Origin: Microcebus murinus
Lineage: Eukaryota > Chordata > Mammalia > Primates > Cheirogaleidae
Assembly: GCF_040939455.1 (NCBI RefSeq)
Contig: NC_134106.1
Location: 41,748,001-41,812,000, forward strand
Reading direction: 5' to 3'
Length of the DNA stretch: 64,000 nucleotides
In this document: positions 11,965 to 23,059 of the stretch, one piece after another
How positions within the stretch are numbered: position 1 is the first letter of the stretch
How the letters are laid out: each line of letters begins with the position of its first letter
Program-made: the position numbers and the translations under genes
Notes under the pieces: model-generated
Database searches by the model: none
The model's input: the letters and a program-made list of their open reading frames with translations, nothing else
Told to the model about the DNA's origin: nothing

Positions 11965-12065
11965 GGCAGGAATCAAGCTCTTTGAGCCTCAGTTTCCTCA
12001 TTTATAATTTAGAAATAATAATAACTATATTATAAGGCTTTTGTGAAGATTAAATGAGATAACAA
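11965..12065 (+). repeat. MIR 3' half
   Basis: 'GAGCCTCAGTTTCCTCATTTATAATTTAGAAATAATAATAACTATATTATAAGGCTTTTGTGAAGATTAAATGAGATAA' is a good match in order and spacing to the MIR 3' half on the plus strand. It lies head-on to the next, oppositely oriented MIR. Confidence 0.7.
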
Positions 12066-12084
12066 TAATGATGATGATGGTGAT

Positions 12085-12295
12085 GATAGTTAACATTTCT
12101 TTGTTATTTACTATATGCCAAACACTATTTTAATTGTGCTACTCAGTTAATTTATTTAATACTCATAGTAACCCTATAAAGTGTGTCCTATTATTTCCCC
12201 ATTTTATAGTGGAAAAAGCTGACTCATAGAAAGGCAAAAATAATTTTCACAAGGTTGCAGAGACAGTGACAAACCTACTAGGCAATGATGGAAGC
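12085..12295 (-). repeat. MIR SINE
   Basis: The reverse-complement MIR series is clear: 'TATTTACTATATGCCAAACACTATTTTAATTGTGC', 'TTTAATACTCATAGTAACCCTATAAAG', 'TTATTTCCCCATTTTATAGTGGAAAAAGCTGACTCATAGAAAGGC', and 'CACAAGGTTGCAGAGACAG'. It lies about 20 bp from a plus-strand MIR, an accidental inverted pair of old SINEs. Confidence 0.7.
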
Positions 12296-12299
12296 CACC

Positions 12300-12776
12300 T
12301 AGAATTATACTTACTTTCCTCCATTAATAAACACATTTTCATGTTGACTCATGGCTTCAACAAGATTCCAATGTAATCATTTCAAATCCTTAATTGAAAT
12401 AGGAGTGATATAAATTATCCAACATAAATTCTATCCAATATAAATGTCACTCCAATCTTGTACTTCAAAATAAACAAGTAATGAATATTAATTCATCCAT
12501 ATCATATACCATAGTCATGAATATCATTTGTCCAATGTAAAAGAAATAAGAATGTATCTATAAAGAGTCAAGCAAGAGAACTAAATAAATAAGAAGTATT
12601 CTAAGTATTTTAAAATGCTTTTTGGAACTCATGGAATTAGAAGTGGTTAGAAAAGATAGCTCACATTTATTTGGGAGCTCTGCACTTCATGCACACCAAA
12701 AAGGTTTTTTTAAACTTACGAAGCAAGAATTACTAAATATCTTTTAAAAGACATTATATCAAAAAGACTTACACTT
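12300..12776. other. unassigned AT-rich sequence
   Basis: No element was recognised. The last 16 bases (12761-12776, AAAAAGACTTACACTT) are the left target-site duplication of the following Alu. Confidence 0.5.
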
Positions 12777-13118
<342 letters not shown>

Positions 13119-13134
13119 GACTTACACTTGAAGG

Positions 13135-13903
13135 GAAATAATTTCTTACTGAATTACATTTAAAATATTTTTTCTAACACAAACCTGCCACTCATGAAGT
13201 CAAATGTTAAACAATTTATATATTATTCGAAGCAAGATTTTGATCACTATATATATGCTTTGTGAAGACAGAGTCCGTGTGTAAATGCTGTAATACCAAT
13301 GCCTGGGCCATAATTAGTATTCAATAAATGCTTCAATTATGAAATGTGGAACCCAACTCCTGCTATTCTATTAACACTTGTATTAATATTATGCATCATT
13401 ACACACATACACACATTCTTCTCTATAGTTAAAAATAAATTTTATTCGTTTTTCTCTGCCAAGGGCTCTCTATCAAAAATTGATCATTACCACTCCCCAA
13501 AAAATCAATCACTCTTTATTTAAAGAAAAAGAAAATACATCTAAAACCAAAACAAACAATAAAACCATAACACCTAAATAGTGATTTTCAAATACAAGAG
13601 TAAAAGTATTGATTAGCATAATGAGAAAATGAAAGCATTTATAAAGTGCTTTAAGGACTTCAACCTAATAAGAAGATTTATATTTTTAATTAAACCTATT
13701 ACCAAGATAATACAGGAAAAGATCATAGCTCCACTGTCAGAGTGAGAAAATGAATCAGGAGAGCAGAAAGGAGGGTTGAATAGAAAACGATGGGCAGGGT
13801 CAGGGGAGAGAATATTGAGTTGGGCTAAAATTCCCACCCTGTTCACAAATCCCTGAATTACTGTCAGGGTTACCATTAATCCATAAGGCCACTTTTTACA
13901 AAT
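13135..13903. other. unassigned AT-rich sequence between Alu and mariner
   Basis: No repeat was recognised. The long minus-strand frame that starts inside the mariner at 14158 continues through this segment to 13613. It is a chance readthrough in the wrong transposase frame, not a gene. Confidence 0.5.
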
Positions 13904-13905
13904 TA

Positions 13906-15132
13906 TCAGGTTGGTGCAAAAAAAGTTATTGCAGCTTTGGACCTCGATTTTTAAATCATTATAACTAGCCTCCAACACATCTTTATTAATCAAAATAGGA
14001 ACAATTACAATCAACACATTTTGCCAATAGAAATAATTTTGTTTATTACTGTAGCATAAAAAAAATCCATGCTTCAGGATTTGAGGAACTCTCAGAAAGC
14101 ATTTTCTGCATCCTGCTGGTTGTGGAAGCATTTTCCCTGCAAAAAATTGTTGAGACACTCAAAGAAGTGGTAGTTGGTTGGCAAGAGGTCAAGTGAATTT
14201 GGCGGATGAGGCAAAACTTAGAGGCCTAATTCGTTCAACTTTCCAAGCGTTGGTTGTGTGACCTATAGTCTGGTATTGCGGAGAATTGGGCCCTTTCTGT
14301 TGACCAATGGCGGCTGCAGGCATTGCAGTTTTTGGTGCATCTCACTGAATTGCTGAGCATACTTCTCAGATGTAATGGTATTGCTGGGGTTCAGAAAGCT
14401 GCAGTGAATCAGACCAGCGGCAGTGACCACAACCATTTTTTGCTGCAAGTTTGGTTTTGGGAAGTGCTTTGGGGCTTCTTCTCAGTCCAGGCACTGAGGG
14501 TCATCGCAGTTGTCATATCACATCTGCTTTTCTTGGCACGTGACAATCAAATTGAAAAATGGTTCGGTGTTGTTGCATATGAGAAGAGGACACTTCAAAA
14601 CAATTTTTTGGATTTTCAGTCAGCTCCTGAGGCACCCACTTATTAAGCTTTTTCACCTTTCCAATTTGCTTCAAATGCCCAATGACTGTTCCATAGTTGT
14701 AGGAGGATCAGCTTCTAGGATTACTCTCATTGGTCACTGCCAACTTCCGATGGCCATGGCCGCCACTGCACTCCTCATCTTCAAGGCTCTTGTCTCCTTT
14801 ATTAAACTTCTTGAACCACCACAGCACTATACATTCCATAGTAGTTCCTGGGGACAAATGCGTTGATGTTGCCAGTTGTCTCCACTGCTTTACAACTCAT
14901 TTTGAACTTGAATAAGAAAATCACTAGAATTTGCTTTTTGTCTAACATTATTTCCATAGTCTAAAATAAACATAAAATGAACAGCAAGTAATAAGTCATC
15001 AGCAAAAAATAAACCCAGAAATGTGCATTAAAATGATGTGTAACATAACCACATTTACATAAGAATGCACTCCAATATTAAAGGGCAAATTTCAACAATG
15101 CTAAAACTGCAATTACTTTTGCACCAACCTAA
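13906..15132 (-). mobile_element. mariner DNA transposon, Hsmar1-like, nearly full length
   Basis: The ends are inverted terminal repeats of the Hsmar1/MADE1 type: AGGTTGGTGCAAAA at 13908-13921 and TTTTGCACCAACCT at 15117-15130, with similarity for about 30 bp. The element is bordered by TA dinucleotides (13904-13905 and 15133-15134), the expected mariner target duplication. Length is about 1.23 kb against roughly 1.29 kb for the intact family. Between the repeats lies a decayed transposase on the minus strand. It has no flanking gene and is not functional. See the finding on its unexpected host. Confidence 0.95.
13986..14957 (-). pseudogene. mariner transposase pseudogene (Hsmar1-like)
   Basis: In an intact relative this protein cuts and pastes the element, through an N-terminal helix-turn-helix DNA-binding region and a C-terminal DD34D catalytic domain. 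Here an ATG at 14957 (minus) opens a frame reading M-E-I-M-L-D-K-K-Q, which fits the family's N terminus. Frameshifts follow, and the reading reappears in another frame as an open piece at 14263-14448 containing SEKYAQQ and LVNRKGPIL. The family C terminus appears with a TAA at 13986-13988. Just after LVNRKGPIL the catalytic HDN-type motif is lost to a deletion and stop. The total span is about 972 bp against roughly 1,030 bp in the intact gene. There are multiple frameshifts and stops, so no enzyme can be made. Confidence 0.92.
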
Positions 15133-15134
15133 TA

Positions 15135-16435
15135 GAAAAAGGTTACTTTTTATCAAGACACATTATTTGCATCTGCTGGAAAATTGTCATATTCATTGGG
15201 TTGGAACCAGATTCTATACCATTTTCCCCCTTAAAATTGTGATAATAAGCATACAAATCAACATTATCCATGATGCAAAGAGTATCTTGTTAGATGTGAT
15301 GACATTGTTCATTGGACAGACACATACAGAGGCCTGATTGTCATGTTTCGGAGGGAGACTTCTGCACCTAGCTATATATACAAATATGACCCACAATGCC
15401 CTTTCGCTACTGAAAAGGAGCTTGAAAATTTGCCTACAAATGATTTGTAAATCTCAGCATTTCTACTTATCCTAGCAAGTCAACTGATAAAAAGGTAACA
15501 ATCTGCTTTATAATATATAAGATAGCCCATGTCTGAAGATCACAAAATCTAAAGACTGGCTTTCTGAGTTTGAATTGTATGTAAAGTATACAATTGCTCT
15601 TCACTACAGATGCAGAAAACCATCAGCAATGTGTACATGAGTGTGTATGTATATAAATTTATAGTTTTTTCCATTGCATGTTTCCTTGAAACAATGTCTT
15701 GGCGTCTGTATACTTTAATATATCAGTATCTTTTCGTTTTGAGTTTCCTTTCCTGTTACTGAATGCCCTTGTTGAATATATTAGTTCTTGGAAACTCTGG
15801 ATGCCACTTAGTGTCTAAAACTTTAAGACAATGGCTGCCTGCTAAATAGAAGACCATAAAGCAAAACATGAGCTGGGCACTCGTAATATTGCTCTGATTA
15901 CTCATTGCCATTCTGAATCCAACAATACAACTTCTACCTATCAACTAAAGAAACAGTATTTTATTAAAATGAGGGCTGGTATATTTATAAAAAGTAATCT
16001 CAAGATCATAGAGCTATTATATTTACTAAATTCTCCTTTATTCTGACCCAAAGAGGTTTGAGTGCATGGTTTACAACAATTTGTTTAACACACTGTGCTA
16101 GAACTAATTATTATCCATCATTTTTAGAAGGGTCTAATATATGCTACTGTGAAATCTTTTTTTCCCTACATCCAAAGAATAATATTCTTGTTCTACTAAT
16201 CATACATTTTCCAACTTGCTAGAGCATTGTGCTACCTCTAAACTATTTAACATAATACATTTCTAACTTGCTTGCCTCTCGAATATTTTTTTAAAAAATT
16301 GCATTCTTATGTTCTATTTTTTTTAATTTCCTTAATTATATTTATAGACATGATCTTTCTCCTTTGATTATAAACTCTCTGAGAACTATAAGACCTCTGT
16401 AGTTGAACTCGTAGTCCAGATATTAAGTAGCTAAA
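15135..16435. other. unassigned AT-rich sequence
   Basis: There are no long frames or recognised repeats. Short TA/TG-rich patches occur around 15640-15665 and T runs around 16290-16325. Confidence 0.4.
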
Positions 16436-16439
16436 GTTT

Positions 16440-16705
16440 ATTTAGGGATTTTATTGTGCCCTTCTATATGCTATATGCTTTACAAAGTTTGTCTCATTTG
16501 ATCCTCACAGCATTTTAGCTTGGGTAAATTAATTATTCCCCATTTGTAGATAAGAAGTTAAAATACAAATGTTAAGTTGTGCAATTTTTAAAAAGATGAG
16601 GAAAATATCACAATTTGTAGAGCTAGTATTTGAACCCAGGAAGCTTAATTCCAGATCTGAAATCTTAACCACAATGCTAACCTATACTAGACTACCTCTG
16701 CCTGG
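16440..16705 (-). repeat. MIR SINE
   Basis: The reverse-complement MIR order is 'TTTGATCCTCACAGCATTTTAGC', 'TATTCCCCATTTGTAGATAAGAAGTTAAAATAC', 'TTTGTAGAGCTAGTATTTGAACCCAGGAAGC', and 'AATCTTAACCACAATGCTAACC'. These are good landmarks over the full element. Confidence 0.7.
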
Positions 16706-16709
16706 GAGC

Positions 16710-18354
16710 TTTTGTGCATGGTCTTCTGGGGGAAAGTGATATGGCAATTCCCAGTGATATAAAAAATAATGAATCAATGCTTCCCAGCTGCCCTCTATGA
16801 TTTGCTCCACCTGTCTTCAGGCCTTTCTTTCCTCCATCAGCACTTCTCACCCTCTCATCTGCACAGAGAGCAGCCTCCCTAGGGGACTATGTAGAGTTGC
16901 TATCTGACACCACCAAAACTCACACCTTGTTTTGCATTCTCCCTGACAACTCTATTCATCAGACCTTCTGCCTGCTTCAGACTCACAGTCCTCTTCAGGT
17001 TTGGTTTTGAAAGTGAAGCTCAAAATTTCTGTGCTTCTTTAAGGCTGTGGATCCCTCATATCCCCCACATTCATACAAATGCCTCCTTTTACACGACAGA
17101 GATGCCCAAGTTAATTATCCACAGGCTGCTACTGAGTGAGATTTCATCGTTTCTAAAGACTTTCTTGAGGAAAGTAGTTCTTCTCTTTACCTTTGTCATC
17201 TCCCAGCCATTCTCTGAGACAGATGAGGCACCCAGCATGTTCTATTTCCATAACATTTACATATTATTAATACAAACAGGCCAGTATCTCAAGGATGACA
17301 TTGAAGAAAAGTTTGTTCACAAAACTCTACAAAAAGATAATCTTGCCAATGTTCTCTTGAAACAATTTTCTTTTTACTCAACTGAGAGAAGTGATTTTTA
17401 TGTATCAGTTTTGAAAGATTCTTATGTTCTACTATTTTTTAAATTTTCTATTGTCAGACTGGCACTGTGAAATGACATCAATATTGCCAGATGCCACCAA
17501 GAATCATTAGAGCCACAATAAAATACCATGTCTCTAGAGACTATTTATTACAGTAAAAAAGGAATCAAGCATAACTTTAATGAGATTTCTCAGACTGTCT
17601 GTTTGCCTGAAAGAAACATGCTCCCTATGTCTAGTTAATCAAAGGCAGAGCTCTTTCTCACCTTTTCTCATTATCTGCCTGTTGACCAGTTATCCAGTCT
17701 AAAAAGATAACCAAAGAACACTCCCTGCATCTCTTGGATGATATGTAATTTGTTGTGATGTAATGTGCTGATCTGTGATTATTTCTTTAGTTTTTCTTCT
17801 GCTTTGACTTCAAATTTTTTCCTTATCTCTTACTGTGATTACATTTACTCTGAGACTTCTAGCTTCATCCTTGATTATAACTCCAACAAATTACTAATTA
17901 CAAACTCCTTTAGGCCTCTGATCCTTATTTCTGGCTTTCTTTCCCAGTCTTTGCTGTGCTCTGGCAATAGCTAATTCAAACTTTTAAAAAACAGTAATGA
18001 AATTAAACTTTGGTTATTACTTTCACAATATATTTTTCCTCCCACATAAAAACAAATATATGGTAACTCAAAAAAGACAACAAATTGAAATGAAATATAG
18101 GAATGAATTGAGAACTCTAAGATGACTTTATAAAATAGCCAGATTTATTAAATTTACTACTAAAAGTGAACAGGAAGTTTCCAAGGTAAGAATAAATTGT
18201 ATTCTAATTATTCTTTTGCAGTTCATTGCTTGGAATTTTAAATGCACTTATATTAACTACCTCATTCAGGGAAATTGTCTTGGTGAATGGAAATTTTAAA
18301 ATCAAAGTCAGGAAAGATGTTATCAGGGAGACAAAGGAATATAGTGAGGAAAGT
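16710..18354. other. unassigned sequence containing a 122-codon chance frame
   Basis: About 16720-17100 is pyrimidine-rich and more GC-balanced, but I do not recognise it. The plus-strand frame at 17102-17470 has no familiar domain and has AT-driven composition (many Phe, Leu, Ile, Lys). I found no splice sites or poly(A) context to support it as a gene. Confidence 0.4.
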
Positions 18355-18434
18355 AGAGGTTGAGTTACCTTACACCTTGACAAGACTAGAGGCATCAATG
18401 ATCTCAAATGGTGGCTAGTGGTTCTCAAGGTGTC
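18355..18434 (+). repeat. left arm of a diverged inverted repeat
   Basis: This 80-bp segment pairs with the reverse complement of 19585-19663 at roughly 90% identity (shared blocks AGAGGTTGAGTTAC, AGAGGCATCA, GATCTCAAATGGTGGCTAGT, TTCTCAAGGTGTC). The last 18 bp overlap the start of a MER5-like element, so part of the pairing may be shared transposon end sequence. Confidence 0.75.
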
Positions 18435-18578
18435 ATTAAGTGATAACATGCATTAGCATCACCTTAAGTGTTTATTAAAAGTGCACAACCCACCTCTGAT
18501 CTATTGTGTCAAAATCGCTGAGAGTGAAATCCAGGAATCTGCATTTCAAGATAGTCTTCAGATGACTGTGCTACCAAA
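18417..18578 (+). mobile_element. MER5A-like hAT (Charlie) non-autonomous transposon fragment
   Basis: It starts AGTGGTTCTCAAGGTGTC, matching the MER5-type terminal repeat. It continues with 'GCATTAGCATCACCTTAAGTG', 'TTAAAAGTGCACAACCCACC', 'GAAATCCAGGAATCTGCATTTCAA', and a degraded right part around 'CTTCAGATGACTGTGC'. The order fits MER5A, and identity is low as expected for this old family. Confidence 0.65.
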
Positions 18579-18579
18579 T

Positions 18580-19584
18580 AGAGAAATTATTTTCATAACT
18601 ATCAATTTATAGATAATCAATACAGAGCCTTAGAAAACTAAAATAAAAGATGCAAACCAGAGGTTTTACTTTTGTACTTTAAAAATTCTTATCTAATTGT
18701 CTGATTTGTAGTAGTCATGCCTTGTTTTCTTTTGACTGCTGGGCTAATGGGCCCAGTTCTTTATTTTATATCTTTTCTATATGCTGTTACTGTCAGAGAA
18801 AAGGCTAATTTGAGTCTCATTGGAAATGTCTGCCTCTATCTGGGTCACAACAGTTAGGCATAACCTTTAAGTACTTCATATTTTGTTAAAAGTATGTCAA
18901 TATCATGCATATATGTTTATGACCAATGGGTTTGTATAGATATATACCACCTTTAAGGCTGAACATAAAATCACATGCACTTCTTCAGATGTTATGAAGT
19001 TGAAAGGCAAATATTTGCAAATATAATTTACTTTCCATATTCCTACATATAAGTGCATACAGGCAAGAAAAAAATGCTGTGGTTTTCTTCCCAAAACAAA
19101 GAAAAAAGATAAGAAAAGTGAAGGGAATATTCAACTGAATAAAAGGAGAGAAAATAAATTTCTAGGAATGTACTGTTCCCAACTCAATGTTCTCAGCCAG
19201 TACTTGAGCATCATAATTACTGTTAGAATAGAAACACTTCAGGCATGGCCTGAAGTTTCAGTTGGTAAGAGAAGTAGTAGTTTTTACTGGATGGGCATCA
19301 AATATTTAGATCATGTCTTCTGTTTAAAATTTTACACTTATTTTGAATTACAGACAATTATGTAATTACAAGATTGTTGTATATGCTTTATGGAAGAGAA
19401 AACTGTTTAGTCAGAACTCCTTCTAGATTTAATGCAAAATAGAGCAAAACTAGTTTTACCCCATTTTTCTTTCAAACCTATCTCTCAAGAAAGTATTTAA
19501 AAAGTCAAGTAAAAAACTATCTGTGTAGTGCAACACATATTTTTGTAGACCTCTGTTCCTTGTTGCTGGATAACATGCTGGAAC
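18580..19584. other. unassigned spacer between the two inverted arms
   Basis: This is AT-rich sequence with no recognised repeat or gene. The open frames on both strands are short and overlapping. Confidence 0.4.
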
Positions 19585-19663
19585 GACACCTTGAGAAGCA
19601 CTAGCCACCATTTGAGATCACTGATGCCTCTACTCTTGTCTAGGTGTCAGTAACTCAACCTCT
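19585..19663 (-). repeat. right arm of a diverged inverted repeat
   Basis: This is the reverse complement of 18355-18434 with about eight differences, including one small indel. Outside the core, weak similarity continues on both sides. Confidence 0.75.
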
Positions 19664-21008
19664 CCTTGCTGTCTACCACTTCCATGTACTATTATTATAT
19701 AACCACGTCCATACTTAAATCCACAGTATCCCATGTGCTATATGTCTCATGTCCATTTTTGTGTCTGCAGTATCCATCTCTCTGGTAATCCATAATATTC
19801 CCAAATTAAACAAATAGATAGATGCATCAAAGCTGAGTATACAAACAAAGTTTGAATCTTAAAAGATTTTCTTCTAGTACACAGGATTCTATTTTCTGAT
19901 TCACATTAAAAGATTTATGTATTGTAACATCAATTACCTCAGATTCCAGTGTGGACAATACATTCAAAACTAAACACCAGTTTGCTACTCCTAACTAAAA
20001 ATACAGCAAGCTACCCCCAAGTACAGAATTATTAATTTAACTGTTTGTCATTCACTGAATGAAATATCTAATGAGGGAAAGCCTCTCTTAATTACACTAT
20101 AAATAAATGTTTAACATTTCAGAGCTTTAAATGATGCAACAGGGAAACATTTGTGTAGATAAAACCTGTTTTTACTGTTGACTGGATCAGTAGTTTCTAA
20201 GGTTGCCAGGCAACAAAATGGTAAACTTACAGAAACATCAAATTTAATTGGATTAATTCATTGATGAAAATGAACCAACCCAAGACAAGTAAAAATTAGA
20301 AAATAATTTATTTTATTGGTCACGTCATAGACTAAGCCAAATTTCTGTTGAAATTATTTAATTTGTGTTTCTATTAGAAAAATGAAAAAAAGCAAAAACA
20401 ATCTTTCTAATGATTGCTTCATTTGAGATGGGAAATGAACATTAAGTGACTAATAACCAATAGTGACCAGTGAATAATTTAGTTATCTTGGATGTTTCCG
20501 TTTCCTTGTAACATTTTGTTTCTTTAGATACATACTATAATTGCATTTAATAATGGAAAAGTAAAAACAGCCGTGATTTATTATTTTTATCAGGCTATCC
20601 TAAGCAACTGTCAGATAAAGACACCAATGTGGATTGAGAATTGGCATGTTCTTACAAACTTACTAATGTTAGAGAAGATTAATACTTGATAATGCAGTTC
20701 TGATAATGATCAACCTCTGAAAATGAGGTTAGATTAAAGGCAATCAATTTTCAGCAGGTTTAGTCAATGGTTTATAAAAATATTTTTAAGAATGGAATTA
20801 GATTTAACTATTAATAGCAAATACGCTGTTTTCATTCTTGTTTTAACCTGGAGTTAAAATGTAGGTTTTAAACACTATCTAAGAACTATATTTTTTTCAT
20901 GTTTATATGTTTACATATAAGTGGGGGGGGGGAGTGTATCCCTGACATGTTTGTTTCATAGTTTTTCATTTGTCTTAACTATGAAGTTATTTTTAAATTA
21001 CCTGAAGC
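19664..21008. other. unassigned AT-rich sequence
   Basis: No repeat family or gene was recognised. A 10-nt G run lies at 20923-20932. The rest is unique-looking. Confidence 0.4.
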
Positions 21009-21199
21009 CAGTAGTTCTAAACTAAGGGTGATTTTGCCCCCCAGGGAACATTTGGCAATGTCTAAAGACAAAGGGGGTGCTACTGGGCACCCAATAAATA
21101 GAGGGATGCTGCTAACCATTCTATATCACACAGGACAAGGCTCCATGGCAAAGAATTATGAGGTCCCAAATGTCATCCATGCCAACTTCAGAAATCATG
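21009..21199 (+). mobile_element. MER20 hAT-Charlie transposon, nearly complete
   Basis: The MER20 wording is easily followed: 'AGTAGTTCTAAACTAAGGGTGATTTTGCCCCCCAGGGAACATTTGGCAATGTCT', 'GGGGGTGCTACTGGGCA', 'GGGATGCTGCTAACCATTCTATA', 'CACAGGACAAGGCTCCA', and 'CAAAGAATTATGAGGTCCCAAATGTCA'. Only one internal stretch is shortened. MER20 is non-autonomous with no coding capacity, so the 61-codon frame over it is a shadow. Confidence 0.88.
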
Positions 21200-22789
21200 T
21201 CCTAAACCTTTAAATTTGACCCTATTCTCAAGTAAATTTCTTAGTTCAGAAAAAAGCACTTTTTAGTGGAACATAGAATACCTCTTTTGCCCAGCATTGC
21301 TGGGTGGATAATGCATTTATACTAGTTAATGTGAATCAGAATAAGACAGGGGCAGGTCATCATTTCAAGATAAAATGACTAAGATGAAACTTCAATAGCC
21401 TTAAGTGTTTTATTGCTTTTTCTCTCTCTGTCTGTGACAATAAACATCATATTTATGATTACTTTCTGTTTTGTTAGATGTGAAGATAGAATTCTAATGA
21501 ACCATCAAATATCATAAAAAGGGAGTGAGAACAAGCACCTGGCTCAAAGGTCCACTGCCTGCTCATATAAGGTTCTAAATTCACTCTGGCAGTCTATATA
21601 AAACAAATGAGCTGTAGAGAAATGCTTTTTCTGGCAGTGCACCTATGACTTAAAATTATTTCTCACCGGTAAAAATATAAACCAAACATACACACATACC
21701 ACCCCCCTCCAAAACACCAAAACTCTCTTTTTATTCTGTCGGCTAAAATGGCACAGCAGAGACACATTTCAAGATAATATATTTCAATACTAAATTATTG
21801 TAAGTAAATAAATTCAGAGAAGAGAAAATGAAATATACAAGATTTCAACATGCCCAAATGTTAACAGATAACTGGCTGGAAGACCAGCCTTTTAATATGT
21901 ACCAAGACCAGTTCTTTGGCTACAATACTCTTATGTATATATTTAAAAAATCAATTTCAATGTGAAGAATGGGTTGGAAGGTACTCTACTCTTTTTACTA
22001 GCTCCACTTGGCTGTTGGAGTGAAGTGGTATTAGACTATTCTTATTAACTTGTAAAAGTTTAAAAGAAAAGGCAGAATTTTAAACTTTTTGAAGTTAATA
22101 GATCTTTCTTTCATTGTCGATCTTAAATAAAAAACTCGCAAGGAGAAAGATGCCAAAACATATTTGCCTCTCTGAATATCTTCACAAAACATTTAGGAGA
22201 AAACTTTACCAAACCAGTATTTATACCTTTGTATTTAAAATTTTTATACTTCATTATATTTCAAAGAACTATTTTATAAGCTGCTTTATGGCTTACAAAG
22301 ATGAACACTAATAACAAAGAAAAAATAAATTTAAACATATAATGAAATTAAACAGGAATATAAGAAAAAGGGTAAAAAGAGAATAATGAGATGAAAATAG
22401 GAAAACGGTACACAACTTACAATCCTAGAGATATCAGAGGTGGCTCACATATTTCATTCATGTTCATTTAAATATACTTTTAGAAGTTTGCTGAAGCCAA
22501 GGGGTGGGAGGAGAGAAAGAGGGAGAGTATGCTAGAGAGCAAGAAAAGGATATATTAGATATTAAGTTGCTTTTGGGGAGGTTCAGAAGGAGTATTGGAT
22601 TCAATTAGACTAATATCCTACATATAGTAAATCTTATTATACCTATAATATATCTATAAGTCACTGGAAATTTTGGAAATGTCAAATTATATTTCAATAA
22701 ATAACTACAAAATATGAGTTCAAAATGTCCCATATCCAGCTAAGATATCACAGTTCCTCATGTTAATAACACTATTTATTATTAAAATA
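21200..22789. other. unassigned AT-rich sequence
   Basis: No element was recognised. A purine-rich patch occurs around 22500-22555 (GGGTGGGAGGAGAGAAAGAGGGAGAG). Confidence 0.4.
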
Positions 22790-23058
22790 AAAACATAATG
22801 CCTGAGACCAATAACAAACTCCTATTTATATAATTGTTACTGTACTGTTTAGACACATGATTTTATTAGTCCAATTACTCTATGGGACAGATGAGATTGT
22901 TCTCATTTTAAATATGAGAAAACTGAGCTTAAAAGGGTTAAGTAACTACTTGCTCAAAGTCTTATCAAATGTAAATGATAGAGCTGAGATTTGAACCCAG
23001 GTTGTAGTAATTCTAAAATCTATGACCTTAAGGTCTATGCCATATAGCTTAATAATAT
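22790..23058 (-). repeat. MIR SINE, nearly full length
   Basis: Landmarks in reverse-complement order are 'TTCTCATTTTAAATATGAGAAAACTGAGCTTAAAAGGGTTAAGTAACTACTTGCTCAAAGTC', 'AGAGCTGAGATTTGAACCCAGG', and 'TCTATGACCTTAAGGTCTATGCCATATAGC'. Confidence 0.75.
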
Positions 23059-23059
23059 C

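Noticed and set aside
13613..14158. The longest frame of the window, 181 codons on the minus strand.
   Set aside because: It starts in the wrong frame of the decayed mariner transposase and runs out through the terminal repeat into flanking DNA.
17102..17470. A 122-codon plus-strand frame beginning with ATG.
   Set aside because: It shows no family resemblance and has no promoter, splice or poly(A) context. Its composition follows the AT-rich base content.
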